NCBI RefSeq assembly: GCF_008807075.1
Contig: NZ_CP035632.1
Location: forward strand, 744,001 to 808,000
Source of the DNA: Synechococcus sp. RSCCF101
Lineage (GTDB): Bacteria; Cyanobacteriota; Cyanobacteriia; PCC-6307; Cyanobiaceae
Reading direction: 5' to 3'
DNA: 64,000 bases
Below, one piece after another: positions 8,158 to 17,491 of this stretch. The notes beneath the pieces are model-generated. The model did no database searches. It was not told the DNA's origin and saw nothing but the letters and a program-made list of their open reading frames with translations. A program made the translations under genes and the position numbers. Numbering within the stretch: position 1 is the stretch's first letter; the number at the start of each line of letters is the position of its first letter.

Positions 8158-9930
8158 TCAGGCCCTCACAACAGTTCGCAGCCGCTCCTCCGCCTGTTCC
8201 CGGTCCCAGAGCCGCTGGTAGGTGCCGCTGCGGGCCAGCAGGGTGCGGTGCTCCCCTTCCTGGACGATGCGTCCGTCCTCCATCACCAGGATCCGATCGC
8301 AGCCGGCGGCAGCCGAGAGCTGGTGGGAGATCAGCAGGATGGTGCGCTGGCGCTGATGGCGCAGCTCCTCGAGGATCGCGGCCGCTGTGGCGTTGTCGAC
8401 GCTGGCCAGGGCGTCGTCGAGCACAAGGATCGGCGCATCCATGATCAGGGCCCGGCTCAGGGCGGTGCGCTGGCGCTGTCCGCCACTGAGGGTGATGCCG
8501 CGCTCCCCCACCAGGGTCTCGAAGCCATCGGGGAAGCCGCGGATGTCGCCGGCCAGACGGGCCTGCTCCGCCACCGTCTCGACGCGCTCCCGGGCGGCGT
8601 GCGGCTCGCCGTAGCGGATGTTGTCGGCCAGGCTGGCGGTGAACAGGTAGCCCTCCTGGGGCACCATCGCCACGTGCCGGCGCAGATCGCCGAGCTCCAT
8701 GGCCGTCACATCCACACCATCGAGGAAGAGCTGGCCGGAGGCCACCGGAACCATGCGGCCGAGGGCGCGGGCCAGGGTGGTCTTGCCGCATCCGACCGGA
8801 CCCACCACCGCCACGAGCTCGCCGGGCTGCAGATCGAAGCTGAGACCGCTCAGGGCCGGGTCGCTCTGCTCGTCGTAGCGGACGGTGAGGTTGCGGGCCT
8901 GAAGCCGCCCGGGTCCATCCACCGGGGGAGAAAGAGGACGCTCGCTGGAGCGGATCGCCGGCTCGCGGGAGAGCAGTTGCTCCACCCGCTCGAGGCTGAC
9001 CTGGCCGGTCTGGAAGGTGCTGAGGGTGAAGCCCAGCAGAGCGGTGGGGAACACCAGCCGCTCCACGAAGAGGATCAGCGCCACGAGCGCGCCGATGCTG
9101 AGCCGGCCGCTCTCCAGCTGGCCGCTGCCGAGGGCCAGCAGCAGCAGCAGGCTCACGGAGGAGAGACCTTCGAGCAGCGGGAAGAGGATGCTGCGCGTGC
9201 GGGCCAGGGAGAGGGCGGCATCGCGATAGCGACGGTTGCGTGAGGAGAACGCCTCCTGCTCGGTGGGCTCCTGGCCGTAGATCTTGATCGCGCCGATGCC
9301 GGAGAGGTCCTCCTGAATCAGGCTGCTGAGGCCGGCGAGGGTTTCCTGCTGCTGGCGCTGCTGGCGCATCATCCGGCCACCGAAGCGCCCCACGGTGATC
9401 AGCATCACCGGGTAGACCGCCACCGCCGCCAGGCTGAGCCAGGGGTCGATCGCCAGCATCGCCGGCAGGGTGAAGGCGTAGGCCAGCAGGGTGTTGGTGA
9501 GGCTGAGCACAGCGAAGCCCAGCAGCCGGCGCACGTTCTCCACGTCGCTGGTGGCCCGGCTGATCACCTCACCGCTGCCGGTGCGCTGCACCCAGCCGGG
9601 GTCCTGGCGCAGCATGTGGGAAAAGATCCGCTGGCGCAGACCCACCTCCACATCGCGGCCGGCTCCGAACACCAGCATCCGCGACCAGAGCCGCACCCCG
9701 CCCATCACGGTGGCCAGGGCCACGATGATCGCCGCCTGAACGAGGATGTCGTCCAGCTGAAAGCCGTCCTGCAGATCGTCGATGGCCGTGCGCACCCGGA
9801 GGGGGATCAGCACTCCCAGCAGGTTCACCGCCACCAGCGCCACACCACCTTTGATCACGGCCCTCCTGTGGGGCCGCAGATAGCGGGCGATCAGATCGAG
9901 CCGGATGGCGGGCATGGAGCGCTGAGGCAT
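8158..9930 (-). CDS. ABC-type exporter, fused membrane and ATPase domains
   Basis: This 590-residue half-exporter of the MsbA/MdlB type carries a six-helix membrane domain (about 20-320) and an ATPase domain (about 345-580). Visible ATPase motifs are Walker A GPVGCGKTT near 376-384, the signature LSGGQRQR near 481-488, Walker B ILVLDDALASVD near 496-507 and the H-loop LISHQ. In Walker B the catalytic position after LVLDD is Ala rather than Glu, a feature of degenerate sites in heterodimeric exporters; the other site may then come from a partner. Substrate unknown. Confidence 0.92.
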   Translation of the reverse strand: MPQRSMPAIRLDLIARYLRPHRRAVIKGGVALVAVNLLGVLIPLRVRTAIDDLQDGFQLDDILVQAAIIVALATVMGGVRLWSRMLVFGAGRDVEVGLRQRIFSHMLRQDPGWVQRTGSGEVISRATSDVENVRRLLGFAVLSLTNTLLAYAFTLPAMLAIDPWLSLAAVAVYPVMLITVGRFGGRMMRQQRQQQETLAGLSSLIQEDLSGIGAIKIYGQEPTEQEAFSSRNRRYRDAALSLARTRSILFPLLEGLSSVSLLLLLALGSGQLESGRLSIGALVALILFVERLVFPTALLGFTLSTFQTGQVSLERVEQLLSREPAIRSSERPLSPPVDGPGRLQARNLTVRYDEQSDPALSGLSFDLQPGELVAVVGPVGCGKTTLARALGRMVPVASGQLFLDGVDVTAMELGDLRRHVAMVPQEGYLFTASLADNIRYGEPHAARERVETVAEQARLAGDIRGFPDGFETLVGERGITLSGGQRQRTALSRALIMDAPILVLDDALASVDNATAAAILEELRHQRQRTILLISHQLSAAAGCDRILVMEDGRIVQEGEHRTLLARSGTYQRLWDREQAEERLRTVVRA

Positions 9931-9948
9931 CCGGTCAACCTACGCAGG

Positions 9949-10004
9949 GTGACCCTGCCGCAGTGACCCTGCCGCAGTGACCGTGCAGCAGTGACCGTCT
10001 CCAC
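9949..10004. repeat. 14-bp tandem repeat, about four units
   Basis: The unit GTGACCCTGCCGCA occurs at 9949 and 9963 exactly, as GTGACCGTGCAGCA at 9977, and in part at 9991. The array fills most of the gap between the divergent ABC exporter and the DUF3288-like gene, so it could affect their promoters or simply be slippage. Confidence 0.85.
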
Positions 10005-10021
10005 CGAACCCACGACCCGCC

Positions 10022-10330
10022 ATGAGCGACGAGCAGAACCATCCTCTCTATGAACAGGACCGGGCCATCACCGACCGTCTCCTGGCGGCGGCCGAGCCCG
10101 GCAGCGACGATGTGGTCGATCTGGCCCGGCTGCTGATCCGCTACGACGGGTTTCCGGGCGCCGCCGACATCCGGGATGACCTCAGCAAGGCGCTGCGGCT
10201 CTGGGGCCTGAGCCGGCAGGAGCTCAACGGCAGGGCCCGCGCCCTGTGGGAGAGCGGCCACCGGCCGGGCTCCGGCCAGCAGGAGGCCGTGGGGTCCGGC
10301 TTCGACACGGCCGATCAGACCGGCCCCTGA
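10022..10330 (+). CDS. DUF3288-like cyanobacterial protein
   Basis: This 102-residue acidic protein begins MSDEQNHPLYEQDRAITDRL, which I recognise as the typical start of the cyanobacterial DUF3288 family. The core to about residue 80 is alpha-helical, and a low-complexity tail follows. No signal peptide or membrane segment is visible. A strong terminator lies 76 bp after its stop. Function is not established. Confidence 0.75.
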   Translation: MSDEQNHPLYEQDRAITDRLLAAAEPGSDDVVDLARLLIRYDGFPGAADIRDDLSKALRLWGLSRQELNGRARALWESGHRPGSGQQEAVGSGFDTADQTGP

Positions 10331-10406
10331 ACGGCCGTCGCCATGTCGTGACGTCGGCCTCGCCGATGCAGGAATGGGGGATCATGAGATCGTCCCCATC
10401 ACCCGG

Positions 10407-10435
10407 CCCGGCGTGCCCTGCACCCGGGTTTTTTT
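10407..10435 (+). terminator. Rho-independent terminator directly upstream of trpD
   Basis: CCCGG and GTGC pair with GCAC and CCGGG around a CCT loop, giving nine base pairs with one bulged C, followed by seven T residues (10429-10435). It ends 18 bp before the trpD start. It can end transcription of the DUF3288-like gene; its place also allows an attenuation role for trpD. Confidence 0.8.
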
Positions 10436-10453
10436 CTGCCTCCACCCAGCCCC

Positions 10454-11500
10454 ATGACCGAGACCATCGCCTCCTGGCCCGCCCTGCTGGAGCAGCTTCT
10501 GGCCGGAACCGATCTGGAGGAGGCACAGGCGGAGGCCCTGATGCGGGCCTGGCTCGCCGGCGCCCTCAGCCCCGTCCTCGGGGCAGCGCTGCTCACCGCC
10601 CTGCGCGCCAAGGGCCTGAGCGGCGGCGAGCTGGCCGCCATGGCCCGGGTGCTGCAGGCCGCCAGTGCCCTGGAGGTGCCCCGGCCGGCCGGTGCCCTGG
10701 TGGACACCTGCGGCACGGGCGGTGACGGAGCCGACAGCTTCAACATCTCCACCGCAGTGGCCTTCACGGCGAGCGCCTGCGGGGTGCGCATCGCGAAGCA
10801 CGGCAACCGCAGCGCCAGCGGTCGGGTGGGATCAGCCGATGTGCTCGAGGATCTCGGCCTGAACCTGAGCGCGGGCCAGGCACAGGTGGTGGGCGCCATC
10901 GATGCGGCCGGGCTGACCTTTCTCTTCGCGCCGTCGTGGCATCCGGCCCTGGCCTCCCTGGCTCCCCTGCGGCGGGAACTGGGCATCCGCACCGTCTTCA
11001 ACCTGCTGGGACCGCTGGTGAACCCGCTGCGCCCGGATGCTCAGGTGCTGGGTGTGGCCCGGGCGGACCTGCTCGACCCGATGGCCGAGGCCCTGGCACG
11101 GATGGGCATGCAGCGGGCCGTGGTGGTGCACGGAGCCGGCGGCCTGGACGAGGCGTCGCTCTCCGGCCCCAGCGACCTGCGCCTGGTGGAGCACGGTGCC
11201 GTGCGGACGGACCGGCTCGACCCGGACAGCCTCGGACTGGAGACCGCTCCGCTGGCGGCACTGGCGGGGGGGGATCGTCAGCGGAACGCGGCGATCCTGG
11301 AGGCCGTGCTCAGGGGAGAGGGAACCCGGCCCCAGGCCGATGTGGTGGCCCTCAACACCGCCCTGGTGCTCTGGGCGGCGGGAACGGCCGGATCCTGGAG
11401 CGAGGGACTGGCGCGGGCCCGGGGCAGCCTGGCGGCCGGGGAGCCCTGGCAGCGGCTTGTGTCCCTCAGGAACGTTCTGAGCACCGGGGACGGGGCATGA
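10454..11500 (+). CDS. trpD: Anthranilate phosphoribosyltransferase
   Basis: A 348-residue TrpD that joins anthranilate with PRPP to give phosphoribosyl-anthranilate, the second step of tryptophan synthesis. The PRPP loop [17 protein letters not shown] is at about residues 88-104, followed by [20 protein letters not shown] at about 116-135, which binds anthranilate and PRPP. The length is usual for the family. carA follows after 22 bp on the same strand, so the two may be cotranscribed. The terminator just upstream may matter for control. Confidence 0.97.
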   Translation: MTETIASWPALLEQLLAGTDLEEAQAEALMRAWLAGALSPVLGAALLTALRAKGLSGGELAAMARVLQAASALEVPRPAGALVDTCGTGGDGADSFNISTAVAFTASACGVRIAKHGNRSASGRVGSADVLEDLGLNLSAGQAQVVGAIDAAGLTFLFAPSWHPALASLAPLRRELGIRTVFNLLGPLVNPLRPDAQVLGVARADLLDPMAEALARMGMQRAVVVHGAGGLDEASLSGPSDLRLVEHGAVRTDRLDPDSLGLETAPLAALAGGDRQRNAAILEAVLRGEGTRPQADVVALNTALVLWAAGTAGSWSEGLARARGSLAAGEPWQRLVSLRNVLSTGDGA

Positions 11501-11522
11501 TCCATTCACTGGCAGCGTCCTG

Positions 11523-12698
11523 ATGACGGCAACCGCTTCCGCAGCCCCTGCGAGCACCGGAACCGGCGGTGCACCGCGGGAGGCGGTTCTGGTGCTGGCC
11601 GACGGGCTGGTGTTCCGCGGTCAGGCCTTCGGCGCCTGCGGCACCAGCCTCGGTGAGGTGGTCTTCAACACCGGCATGACCGGCTACCAGGAGGTGATGA
11701 CCGATCCCAGCTACTCGGGCCAGCTGGTCACCTTCACCTACCCGGAGCTGGGCAACACCGGCGTCAATGAGGAGGACATGGAGGCCAGCCGGCCGCAGGT
11801 GCGGGGGGTGATCGCCCGCGAGCTCGCGCCGGTGCCGAGCAGCTGGCGCTCCAGCCAGACCCTGGCGGACTGGCTGGAGGAGCACCGGGTGGTGGGCATC
11901 TCGGGCCTCGACACCCGCCGGCTGGTGCGTCACCTGCGGGAGACCGGTGCCATGAACGGCGCCATCAGCAGCGACGGCACCGCACCGGCGGAGCTACTGG
12001 AGCAGGTGCGCAGCGCGCCCCAGATGAGCGGCCTCAACCTGGCGGACACGGTGAGCACCGCCGAGCCCTACACCTGGAGCCGCCCCTGTGAAGCCCGCTT
12101 CGACCAGCGCCTGAAGGCCTCCGGCGGCGAGCCCCATCGCGTGGTGGCGGTGGACTTCGGCATCAAGCGGGCCATCCTCGATCGACTGGTGGCCCACGGC
12201 TGTGAGGTCACCGTGGTGCCCTCCTCCAGCACCGTGGAGGCAATCCTTTCGCACCGGCCGGAGGGGGTGTTTCTCTCCAACGGCCCCGGAGACCCGTCGG
12301 CGGTCAAGCGCGGCATCGAGCTGGCCAAAGGCCTGATCGCTCAGGACGACCTGCCTCTGTTCGGCATCTGCATGGGCCATCAGATCCTCGGCCTGGCCCT
12401 CGGCGGCACCACCTTCAAACTGGGCTACGGCCACCGCGGCCTCAACCACCCCTGCGGTCGCCCCGGCGTGGTGGAGATCACCAGCCAGAACCACGGCTTC
12501 GCGCTCGATCCGGATTCCCTCGATGCCTCGGAGCTGGAGATCACACATCTCAACCTGAACGACCGCACCGTGGCGGCGCTGGCGCACCGGCACAAGCCGA
12601 TCATCGGGGTGCAGTACCACCCGGAAGCCAGTCCCGGCCCGCATGATGCGGACCATCACTTCGGCCGCTTCGTGGCCCTGATGGCCAGCCGCCGTTAG
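11523..12698 (+). CDS. carA: Carbamoyl-phosphate synthase small subunit
   Basis: A 391-residue glutaminase subunit that hydrolyses glutamine and feeds ammonia to CarB for carbamoyl phosphate, used in arginine and pyrimidine synthesis. The N-terminal CPSase domain spans residues 15-150 ([20 protein letters not shown] is visible). The class I amidotransferase domain shows [12 protein letters not shown] with catalytic Cys near 283, and YHPEASPGP with the His and Glu of the triad. carB is not in this window. A GC-rich hairpin begins right after the stop. Confidence 0.97.
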   Translation: MTATASAAPASTGTGGAPREAVLVLADGLVFRGQAFGACGTSLGEVVFNTGMTGYQEVMTDPSYSGQLVTFTYPELGNTGVNEEDMEASRPQVRGVIARELAPVPSSWRSSQTLADWLEEHRVVGISGLDTRRLVRHLRETGAMNGAISSDGTAPAELLEQVRSAPQMSGLNLADTVSTAEPYTWSRPCEARFDQRLKASGGEPHRVVAVDFGIKRAILDRLVAHGCEVTVVPSSSTVEAILSHRPEGVFLSNGPGDPSAVKRGIELAKGLIAQDDLPLFGICMGHQILGLALGGTTFKLGYGHRGLNHPCGRPGVVEITSQNHGFALDPDSLDASELEITHLNLNDRTVAALAHRHKPIIGVQYHPEASPGPHDADHHFGRFVALMASRR

Positions 12699-12725
12699 CC
12701 GCCCGCCCGCTCCTGGGGCGGGCGG
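12699..12725 (+). terminator. Strong GC hairpin after carA
   Basis: A perfect 10-bp stem (CCGCCCGCCC with GGGCGGGCGG) and a 7-base loop begin at the base after the carA stop. There is no T-run, so it may slow or end transcription less completely or mainly protect the 3' end. Confidence 0.6.
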
Positions 12726-12827
12726 GATGAAACGCCCTGTTGTGGCTTCGGGCGCGGAGCGGTCCGCATCACTACACTCCTGCGCAAGTCTCGCCAGGGG
12801 CCAGGAGCCATTAGCGACCTTCAGCGC

Positions 12828-13175
12828 TTGACCGTCTCTCTGCGAGGCGGCATGGAGTCCAGGGAGGGTTGTCACGTCTTCCACTTCACCGGACAGCTCG
12901 ACGCCTACTCCGAGAAGCAGTTCCTGGATTTCGTGCGCGAGGGGCTCGAGGGCGAGTCCTCCCCGGTGATCGTCGATCTGAGCAAGATCGATTTCATCGA
13001 TTCCTCGGGCCTGGGCTCCCTCGTTCAGGTGGCCCGCCAGTGCAGCGAGGCAGGGGTTCGCTTCCTGGTGGTGGGCAACGCCCGGGTGGTCCAGACCGTG
13101 AAGCTGGTGCGGCTGGAGTCGTTCCTGCACCTCAAGGACGACCTGGCCTCGGCTCTGCAGGATCTTGCGGCCTGA
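12828..13175 (+). CDS. STAS-domain protein (anti-sigma factor antagonist)
   Basis: This 115-residue STAS domain shows HFTGQLDAYSEKQF at 19-32 and VIVDLSKIDFIDSSGLGSLV at 47-66, with both serines of the DSSG phosphorylation loop (Ser59, Ser60). It is therefore the most canonical RsbV-like protein in the window. The start is a TTG at 12828; an AGGAG lies at 12803-12807, farther than usual, so an ATG at 12852 remains possible. It overlaps the mini-RNase III start by 11 bp. The kinase partner may be the RsbW-like protein at 2136-2621 or one elsewhere. Confidence 0.85.
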   Translation: MTVSLRGGMESREGCHVFHFTGQLDAYSEKQFLDFVREGLEGESSPVIVDLSKIDFIDSSGLGSLVQVARQCSEAGVRFLVVGNARVVQTVKLVRLESFLHLKDDLASALQDLAA

Positions 13176-13623
13176 GGCACCAAGCAGCACCGACTGGCTG
13201 ACGGGAGCCGCACGTCGGGGCGATGCCTCCGACCTGGGCCCGCTTCAGCTGGCCTGGCTGGGCGATGCGGTCTGGGAGCTGCACCAGCGGCGACGCCGCT
13301 GTTTCCAGGCCGCCCGGGCCGGTGCCCTCCATGCGGCCACGGTGGAGAGCGTGCGGGCCGGCACCCAGGCGCAGCAGCTGCAGCGCCTCGATCCATGGCT
13401 GAACGACCAGGAGAGGGAGATGGCTCGCCGGGGCAGGAACCGGGCCGGGCGGGGACCCCGCTCGATCCCACCGGCCACCTATGCGCAGGCGACGGGGTTT
13501 GAGACAATGATCGGCTGGCTCTTTCTCGTCAATCCCTGCCGTCTGGCGCAGCTGCTGGAGCAGCTGGAGGAGAGCGTGCCCGATCCCGAACCCTCCCTCG
13601 CCTCCAATGAGCGCCCATCCTGA
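13165..13623 (+). CDS. mrnC: Mini-ribonuclease 3
   Basis: A 152-residue protein with a lone RNase III catalytic domain and no double-stranded RNA-binding domain, as in Mini-III, which matures 23S rRNA ends in Gram-positives and cyanobacteria. Visible are LQLAWLGDAVWELHQRRR at about 27-44, with the Asp of the metal site, and a late ETMIGWLFLVN with the second acidic position. The start is a TTG that overlaps the STAS gene; the 3' end overlaps the RlmB-like gene by 17 bp. The arrangement fits a role in rRNA processing next to an rRNA methyltransferase. Confidence 0.9.
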   Translation: MRPEAPSSTDWLTGAARRGDASDLGPLQLAWLGDAVWELHQRRRRCFQAARAGALHAATVESVRAGTQAQQLQRLDPWLNDQEREMARRGRNRAGRGPRSIPPATYAQATGFETMIGWLFLVNPCRLAQLLEQLEESVPDPEPSLASNERPS

Positions 13624-15499
13624 CCGTCGCCGCAAACCCTCGCGCTGGGACGGGCCTCGTCAGGGTCCGCCGAGGGAGGGCCCGCCCAGGGAGGGTCGGG
13701 ACGGCCGGGCGGACCGCAGTCGTGGGGGCGGGGGCGGGGGCGGCGAGCGCTACCGCCGCGACCGGGGCGGGTCGGGTGAGCGCGCCGGGGGCAGCGATCG
13801 GTTCGGTTCCGATCGCTTCGGCTCCGATCGTCCGAGGGGGGATCGTTTCCGCAGCGACCGGCCTCGCACGCCGCGCAGTGGCCCCGAGGGCCGACGCTTC
13901 GAGAGCCGGCGCTTCGAGGGACGCCGGCCGGACAGCCGCCGTTTCGACGGCCGGCGCCCGGACACCCGCCACAGCCAGGCACGGGCCTCGCTGATCCGCC
14001 GGCCCGGTGCGGACCGCACCCCTGAGCGCAACCTGCCGGCACCGACCGGGGAGGCGGAACGCTTCAGCGCCGAGGCCACCCGGGCCGACGACATCCTCTG
14101 GGGCCGCCATGCGGTGCAGGCGGCCCTGGAGAGCGGCCGGCCGATCCACCGCATCTGGTGCACCGGCGACATCCGCTCCTCGGGCCGGTTCCTGCAGCTT
14201 CTGCGCGACGCCAAGAGCTCGGGCGTGCTGGTGGAGGAGGTGAGCTGGGCCCGGCTCGGTCAGATCACCTCCGGTGCGGTGCACCAGGGCATCGCCCTGC
14301 AGACCGCAGCCGCCGAGTGCCTGGACCTGCCCACCCTGATCGAGGCCTGCGGCGAGCTGGGCGAGCCGCCGCTGCTGATGGCGGTGGACGGCCTGACCGA
14401 TCCCCACAATCTCGGAGCCATCATGCGCAGCGCCGAGGCCTTCGGGGCCCACGGCATGGTGCTGCCCCAGCGCCGCGCCGCCGGGCTCACCGGCTCGGTG
14501 GCCAAGGTGGCCGCCGGGGCCCTGGAGCACCTGCCGGTGGCGCGGGTGGTGAATCTGAACCGGTCGCTCGAATCGCTGAAGCAGGCCGGCTACCGCGTGA
14601 TCGGGCTGGCGGAGGAGGGCCAGCTGACGCTGGCGGAAGCCGATCTCGACGGCCCCCTGGTGGTGGTGACCGGCTCGGAGGAGAGCGGCCTGTCACTTCT
14701 CACGCGGCGCCACTGCGACCAGCTGGTGCGCATCCCGCTGCGCGGTGTGACACCGAGCCTCAACGCCTCGGTCGCCACGGCGATCGTGGTGTACGAGGTG
14801 GCGCGGCGCGGCTGGATGCGCGGTCTGAGCGGACAGGCCCGCGCCCCCCGCATCAACCGTCCCAAGGTGGCGGCCCCCAACCCGCCCGCGCCGCCGGAGC
14901 CGGGACCCGGCGTCGACGCGGTCCCGGCTGTTGCAACCGCCACAACGCTGAGCGAGCTGGCGGACGGGTCTCCTGGAGCGGACGCAGCAGCGACGCCAGC
15001 TTCTGCGGCGGTCCTTGCGGAGGAAGCGGCACAGGCCCCTGGAGAGCCATCCATGGAGGGCGCCCCAAGAGCGGATGACGCCTGGGACGCGGAGGGGGGC
15101 ACCGTGGACACAGTTGAGGTGCCCGAGCCGGTGGCCCCCGCGGACGTTGTGGATGCCCCAGACCCGGTGGCTTCCGAGGACCCGGTGGCGACCGGTGACT
15201 CGGTGGTCGCTGAGCCTGCTGAGCCCGCTGACTCGGTGGCTGCTGAACCTTCTGAGCGTGTTGAGCCTTCTGACCAACCGGAGGCCACCACCACCCCGGA
15301 GACGGACCAACCACCGCTGTCCGGCGCAGCACCTGCCCAGCCGGACAACCCGGAGCCGGAGAACCCATCCGCGCAGCCGGCGGTCGCGGAGCAACCGGTT
15401 GCAGACCAACCGGCTGCAGACCAACCGGAGCCGCTCTGGCCCCCAGCAGCAGCGGAGTCCGGATCCACCGGCCCCTTCCTCGACGACATCAGCCTCTGA
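13607..15499 (+). CDS. rlmB: TrmH/RlmB-family rRNA 2'-O-methyltransferase with long disordered tails
   Basis: This 630-residue protein is much longer than usual RlmB (about 250). Residues 1-155 are an Arg/Gly/Asp-rich low-complexity tail with near-repeats such as SDRFGSDRFGSDRPRGDRF. Residues 160-405 hold the SPOUT methyltransferase: DDILWGRHAVQAAL, then DGLTDPHNLGAIMRSAEAFG, VTGSEESGL and LRGVTPSLNASVATAI, the SAM-binding knot. It probably methylates a 23S rRNA guanosine (G2251 type). Residues 420-630 form an acidic Pro/Ala/Glu/Val tail with PVADQPAADQP-like repeats. Basic head and acidic tail could interact or drive RNA binding; that is inference. Confidence 0.9.
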   Translation: MSAHPDRRRKPSRWDGPRQGPPREGPPREGRDGRADRSRGGGGGGGERYRRDRGGSGERAGGSDRFGSDRFGSDRPRGDRFRSDRPRTPRSGPEGRRFESRRFEGRRPDSRRFDGRRPDTRHSQARASLIRRPGADRTPERNLPAPTGEAERFSAEATRADDILWGRHAVQAALESGRPIHRIWCTGDIRSSGRFLQLLRDAKSSGVLVEEVSWARLGQITSGAVHQGIALQTAAAECLDLPTLIEACGELGEPPLLMAVDGLTDPHNLGAIMRSAEAFGAHGMVLPQRRAAGLTGSVAKVAAGALEHLPVARVVNLNRSLESLKQAGYRVIGLAEEGQLTLAEADLDGPLVVVTGSEESGLSLLTRRHCDQLVRIPLRGVTPSLNASVATAIVVYEVARRGWMRGLSGQARAPRINRPKVAAPNPPAPPEPGPGVDAVPAVATATTLSELADGSPGADAAATPASAAVLAEEAAQAPGEPSMEGAPRADDAWDAEGGTVDTVEVPEPVAPADVVDAPDPVASEDPVATGDSVVAEPAEPADSVAAEPSERVEPSDQPEATTTPETDQPPLSGAAPAQPDNPEPENPSAQPAVAEQPVADQPAADQPEPLWPPAAAESGSTGPFLDDISL

Positions 15500-15627
15500 C
15501 GCCCGGACTCCGATGCCCGCTCTCTGTCCCCCCGCTTCCGGCTGCCTGGAGCACAGGCCGTCGGAGGGCCGGGCACCAGAATGAGCCCGTTGGCTCCGCC
15601 AGAGCCCTCCTTCCCCCCTCCCCAGCC

Positions 15628-15879
15628 ATGACGGCACTGCTGATCCGGCCTCTCCGCGCCATCGCCAACGGACTTGGGGTGGCCTGGTGGGCGCGGGTGG
15701 AGACGCGCTCTCCCGATGTGACCTACTGGTTCGGCCCCTTCCTGCGTCGCTCCGGGCTGGAGAAGGCTCTGGCGGGCTTTCTGGCGGATCTGAAGGAGGA
15801 GGCTCCCGGCTCGATGGATCACGCCATCCTGCGCACCCGGCGCGGCGAACCCCTCACGATCGAGGCCGAGCCCGGCTGA
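15628..15879 (+). CDS. DUF1816-like small cyanobacterial protein
   Basis: This 83-residue protein matches what I know of DUF1816, short cyanobacterial proteins with a GVAWWARVETRSPDVTYWFG core (here residues 17-36) followed by a helix and a C-terminal strand. No membrane segment beyond a weakly hydrophobic N-terminus is seen. It lies 33 bp upstream of gatA on the same strand. The molecular role is unknown. Confidence 0.8.
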   Translation: MTALLIRPLRAIANGLGVAWWARVETRSPDVTYWFGPFLRRSGLEKALAGFLADLKEEAPGSMDHAILRTRRGEPLTIEAEPG

Positions 15880-15912
15880 TAGCGTCGGCCAAAACCAGCA
15901 GGCAGCGGAAGA

Positions 15913-17391
15913 ATGGGGATCGCCGAGTGGCGCTCACGCCTGGAGCGTGGCGAGGTGTCCGCCCGTGATCTGACCGAGCGGGCACTGGCCAGGATTCGTG
16001 CCGTGGACGGCGATGTGCACGCCTACCTGGAGGTGACGAGCGAGCGGGCCCTGGCGGATGCCGATCGCGTGGATGCCGCCCGGGCCCGGGGCGAGAGCCT
16101 GCCGCCGCTGGCGGGACTGCCGATCGCGATCAAGGACAACCTCTGCACCCGCGGCATCCGCACCACCTGCTCCAGCCGCATGCTCGAGCACTTCGTTCCC
16201 CCCTACGAATCGACGGTGACCCAGCGGCTCTGGGATGCCGGTGCGGTGCTGATCGGCAAGACCAATCTCGATGAGTTCGCCATGGGCAGCTCCACCGAGA
16301 CCTCCGCCTTCGGCGCCAGCTCCAACCCCTGGGACCTGGGCCGGGTGCCCGGCGGCAGCTCGGGCGGCAGCGCCGCCGCCGTGGCGGCCGGCAGCTGCGT
16401 CGCGGCCCTCGGTTCGGACACCGGCGGCTCGATCCGTCAGCCGGCGGCGTTCTGCGGTGTGGTGGGGCTCAAGCCCACCTACGGCCGCGTCAGCCGCTGG
16501 GGACTGGTGGCCTTCGCCAGCTCCCTGGATCAGGTGGGCCCGATGACCACCTCGGTGGCGGACACCGCCGAGGTGCTGCAGGTGATCGCCGGCCATGACC
16601 CGCGCGATGCCACCAGCCTCGATGTGCCGGTGCCCGACTACCGCTCCGGTCTCGAGGCCCCCGTGAAAGGGCTCCGGGTGGGGCTGATCCGGGAGTGCTT
16701 CGAGCAGGAGGGCCTCAGCCCCGAGGTGGCCGACTCGGTGCGGGCCGCCGCCGCCCAGCTGGAGCGTCTCGGCTGCGAGCTGGTGGAGGTGAGCTGCCCG
16801 CGCTTCACCGCCGGCATCGCCACCTATTACGTGATCGCCCCATCGGAGGCCTCCGCCAACCTGGCCCGCTACGACGGCGTGAAGTACGGCTACCGCGCCG
16901 CCGACTGCGACAACCTCGCCGCCATGACCGCCCGCAGCCGGGCCGAGGGGTTCGGCGAGGAGGTGCAGCGCCGCATCCTGATCGGCACCTATGCCCTCTC
17001 GGCGGGCTATGTGGATGCCTTCTACAAGAAAGCGCAGCGGCTCCGCACCCTGATCCGGCGCGATTTCGACACCGCCTTCGAGCAGGTGGATGTGCTGCTC
17101 ACACCCACCTCACCCACCACCGCCTTCAGCGCCGGCAGCCATGCGGATGACCCGCTGGCCATGTACCTGGCGGACCTGCTCACCATCCCGGCCAACCTGG
17201 CGGGCCTGCCCGCCATCAGCCTGCCCTGCGGCTTCGATGGCGCCGGGCTGCCGATCGGCCTGCAGCTCATCGGCAATGTGCTCGATGAGCCCCGCCTGCT
17301 GCAGCTGGCCCATCAGTACGAGAGCGCCGCGGCGGTGAGCGCCACGGCTCCGGCGGGCGCCCGCATCCCGGAGGCCCCCCTGCTCGCCTGA
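15913..17391 (+). CDS. gatA: Asp/Glu-tRNA amidotransferase subunit A
   Basis: A 492-residue amidase of the GatCAB complex, which releases ammonia from glutamine to convert misacylated Glu-tRNA(Gln) or Asp-tRNA(Asn). The amidase triad is visible: Lys74 in IAIKDN, the cis-Ser149 in [11 protein letters not shown] and nucleophile Ser173 in [11 protein letters not shown]. The length is as expected. gatB and gatC are not in the window, the usual scattered arrangement in cyanobacteria. dnaE follows after 100 bp. Confidence 0.98.
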   Translation: MGIAEWRSRLERGEVSARDLTERALARIRAVDGDVHAYLEVTSERALADADRVDAARARGESLPPLAGLPIAIKDNLCTRGIRTTCSSRMLEHFVPPYESTVTQRLWDAGAVLIGKTNLDEFAMGSSTETSAFGASSNPWDLGRVPGGSSGGSAAAVAAGSCVAALGSDTGGSIRQPAAFCGVVGLKPTYGRVSRWGLVAFASSLDQVGPMTTSVADTAEVLQVIAGHDPRDATSLDVPVPDYRSGLEAPVKGLRVGLIRECFEQEGLSPEVADSVRAAAAQLERLGCELVEVSCPRFTAGIATYYVIAPSEASANLARYDGVKYGYRAADCDNLAAMTARSRAEGFGEEVQRRILIGTYALSAGYVDAFYKKAQRLRTLIRRDFDTAFEQVDVLLTPTSPTTAFSAGSHADDPLAMYLADLLTIPANLAGLPAISLPCGFDGAGLPIGLQLIGNVLDEPRLLQLAHQYESAAAVSATAPAGARIPEAPLLA

Positions 17392-17491
17392 GCGCCGATC
17401 AGGGCACCACATCTGGGGCACCCGGAGAACCAGCGCCCTGCCGGGCACCACCGGTGGCGACGGCCCCTAAGGTGGGTGCGCCTGTGATCGG

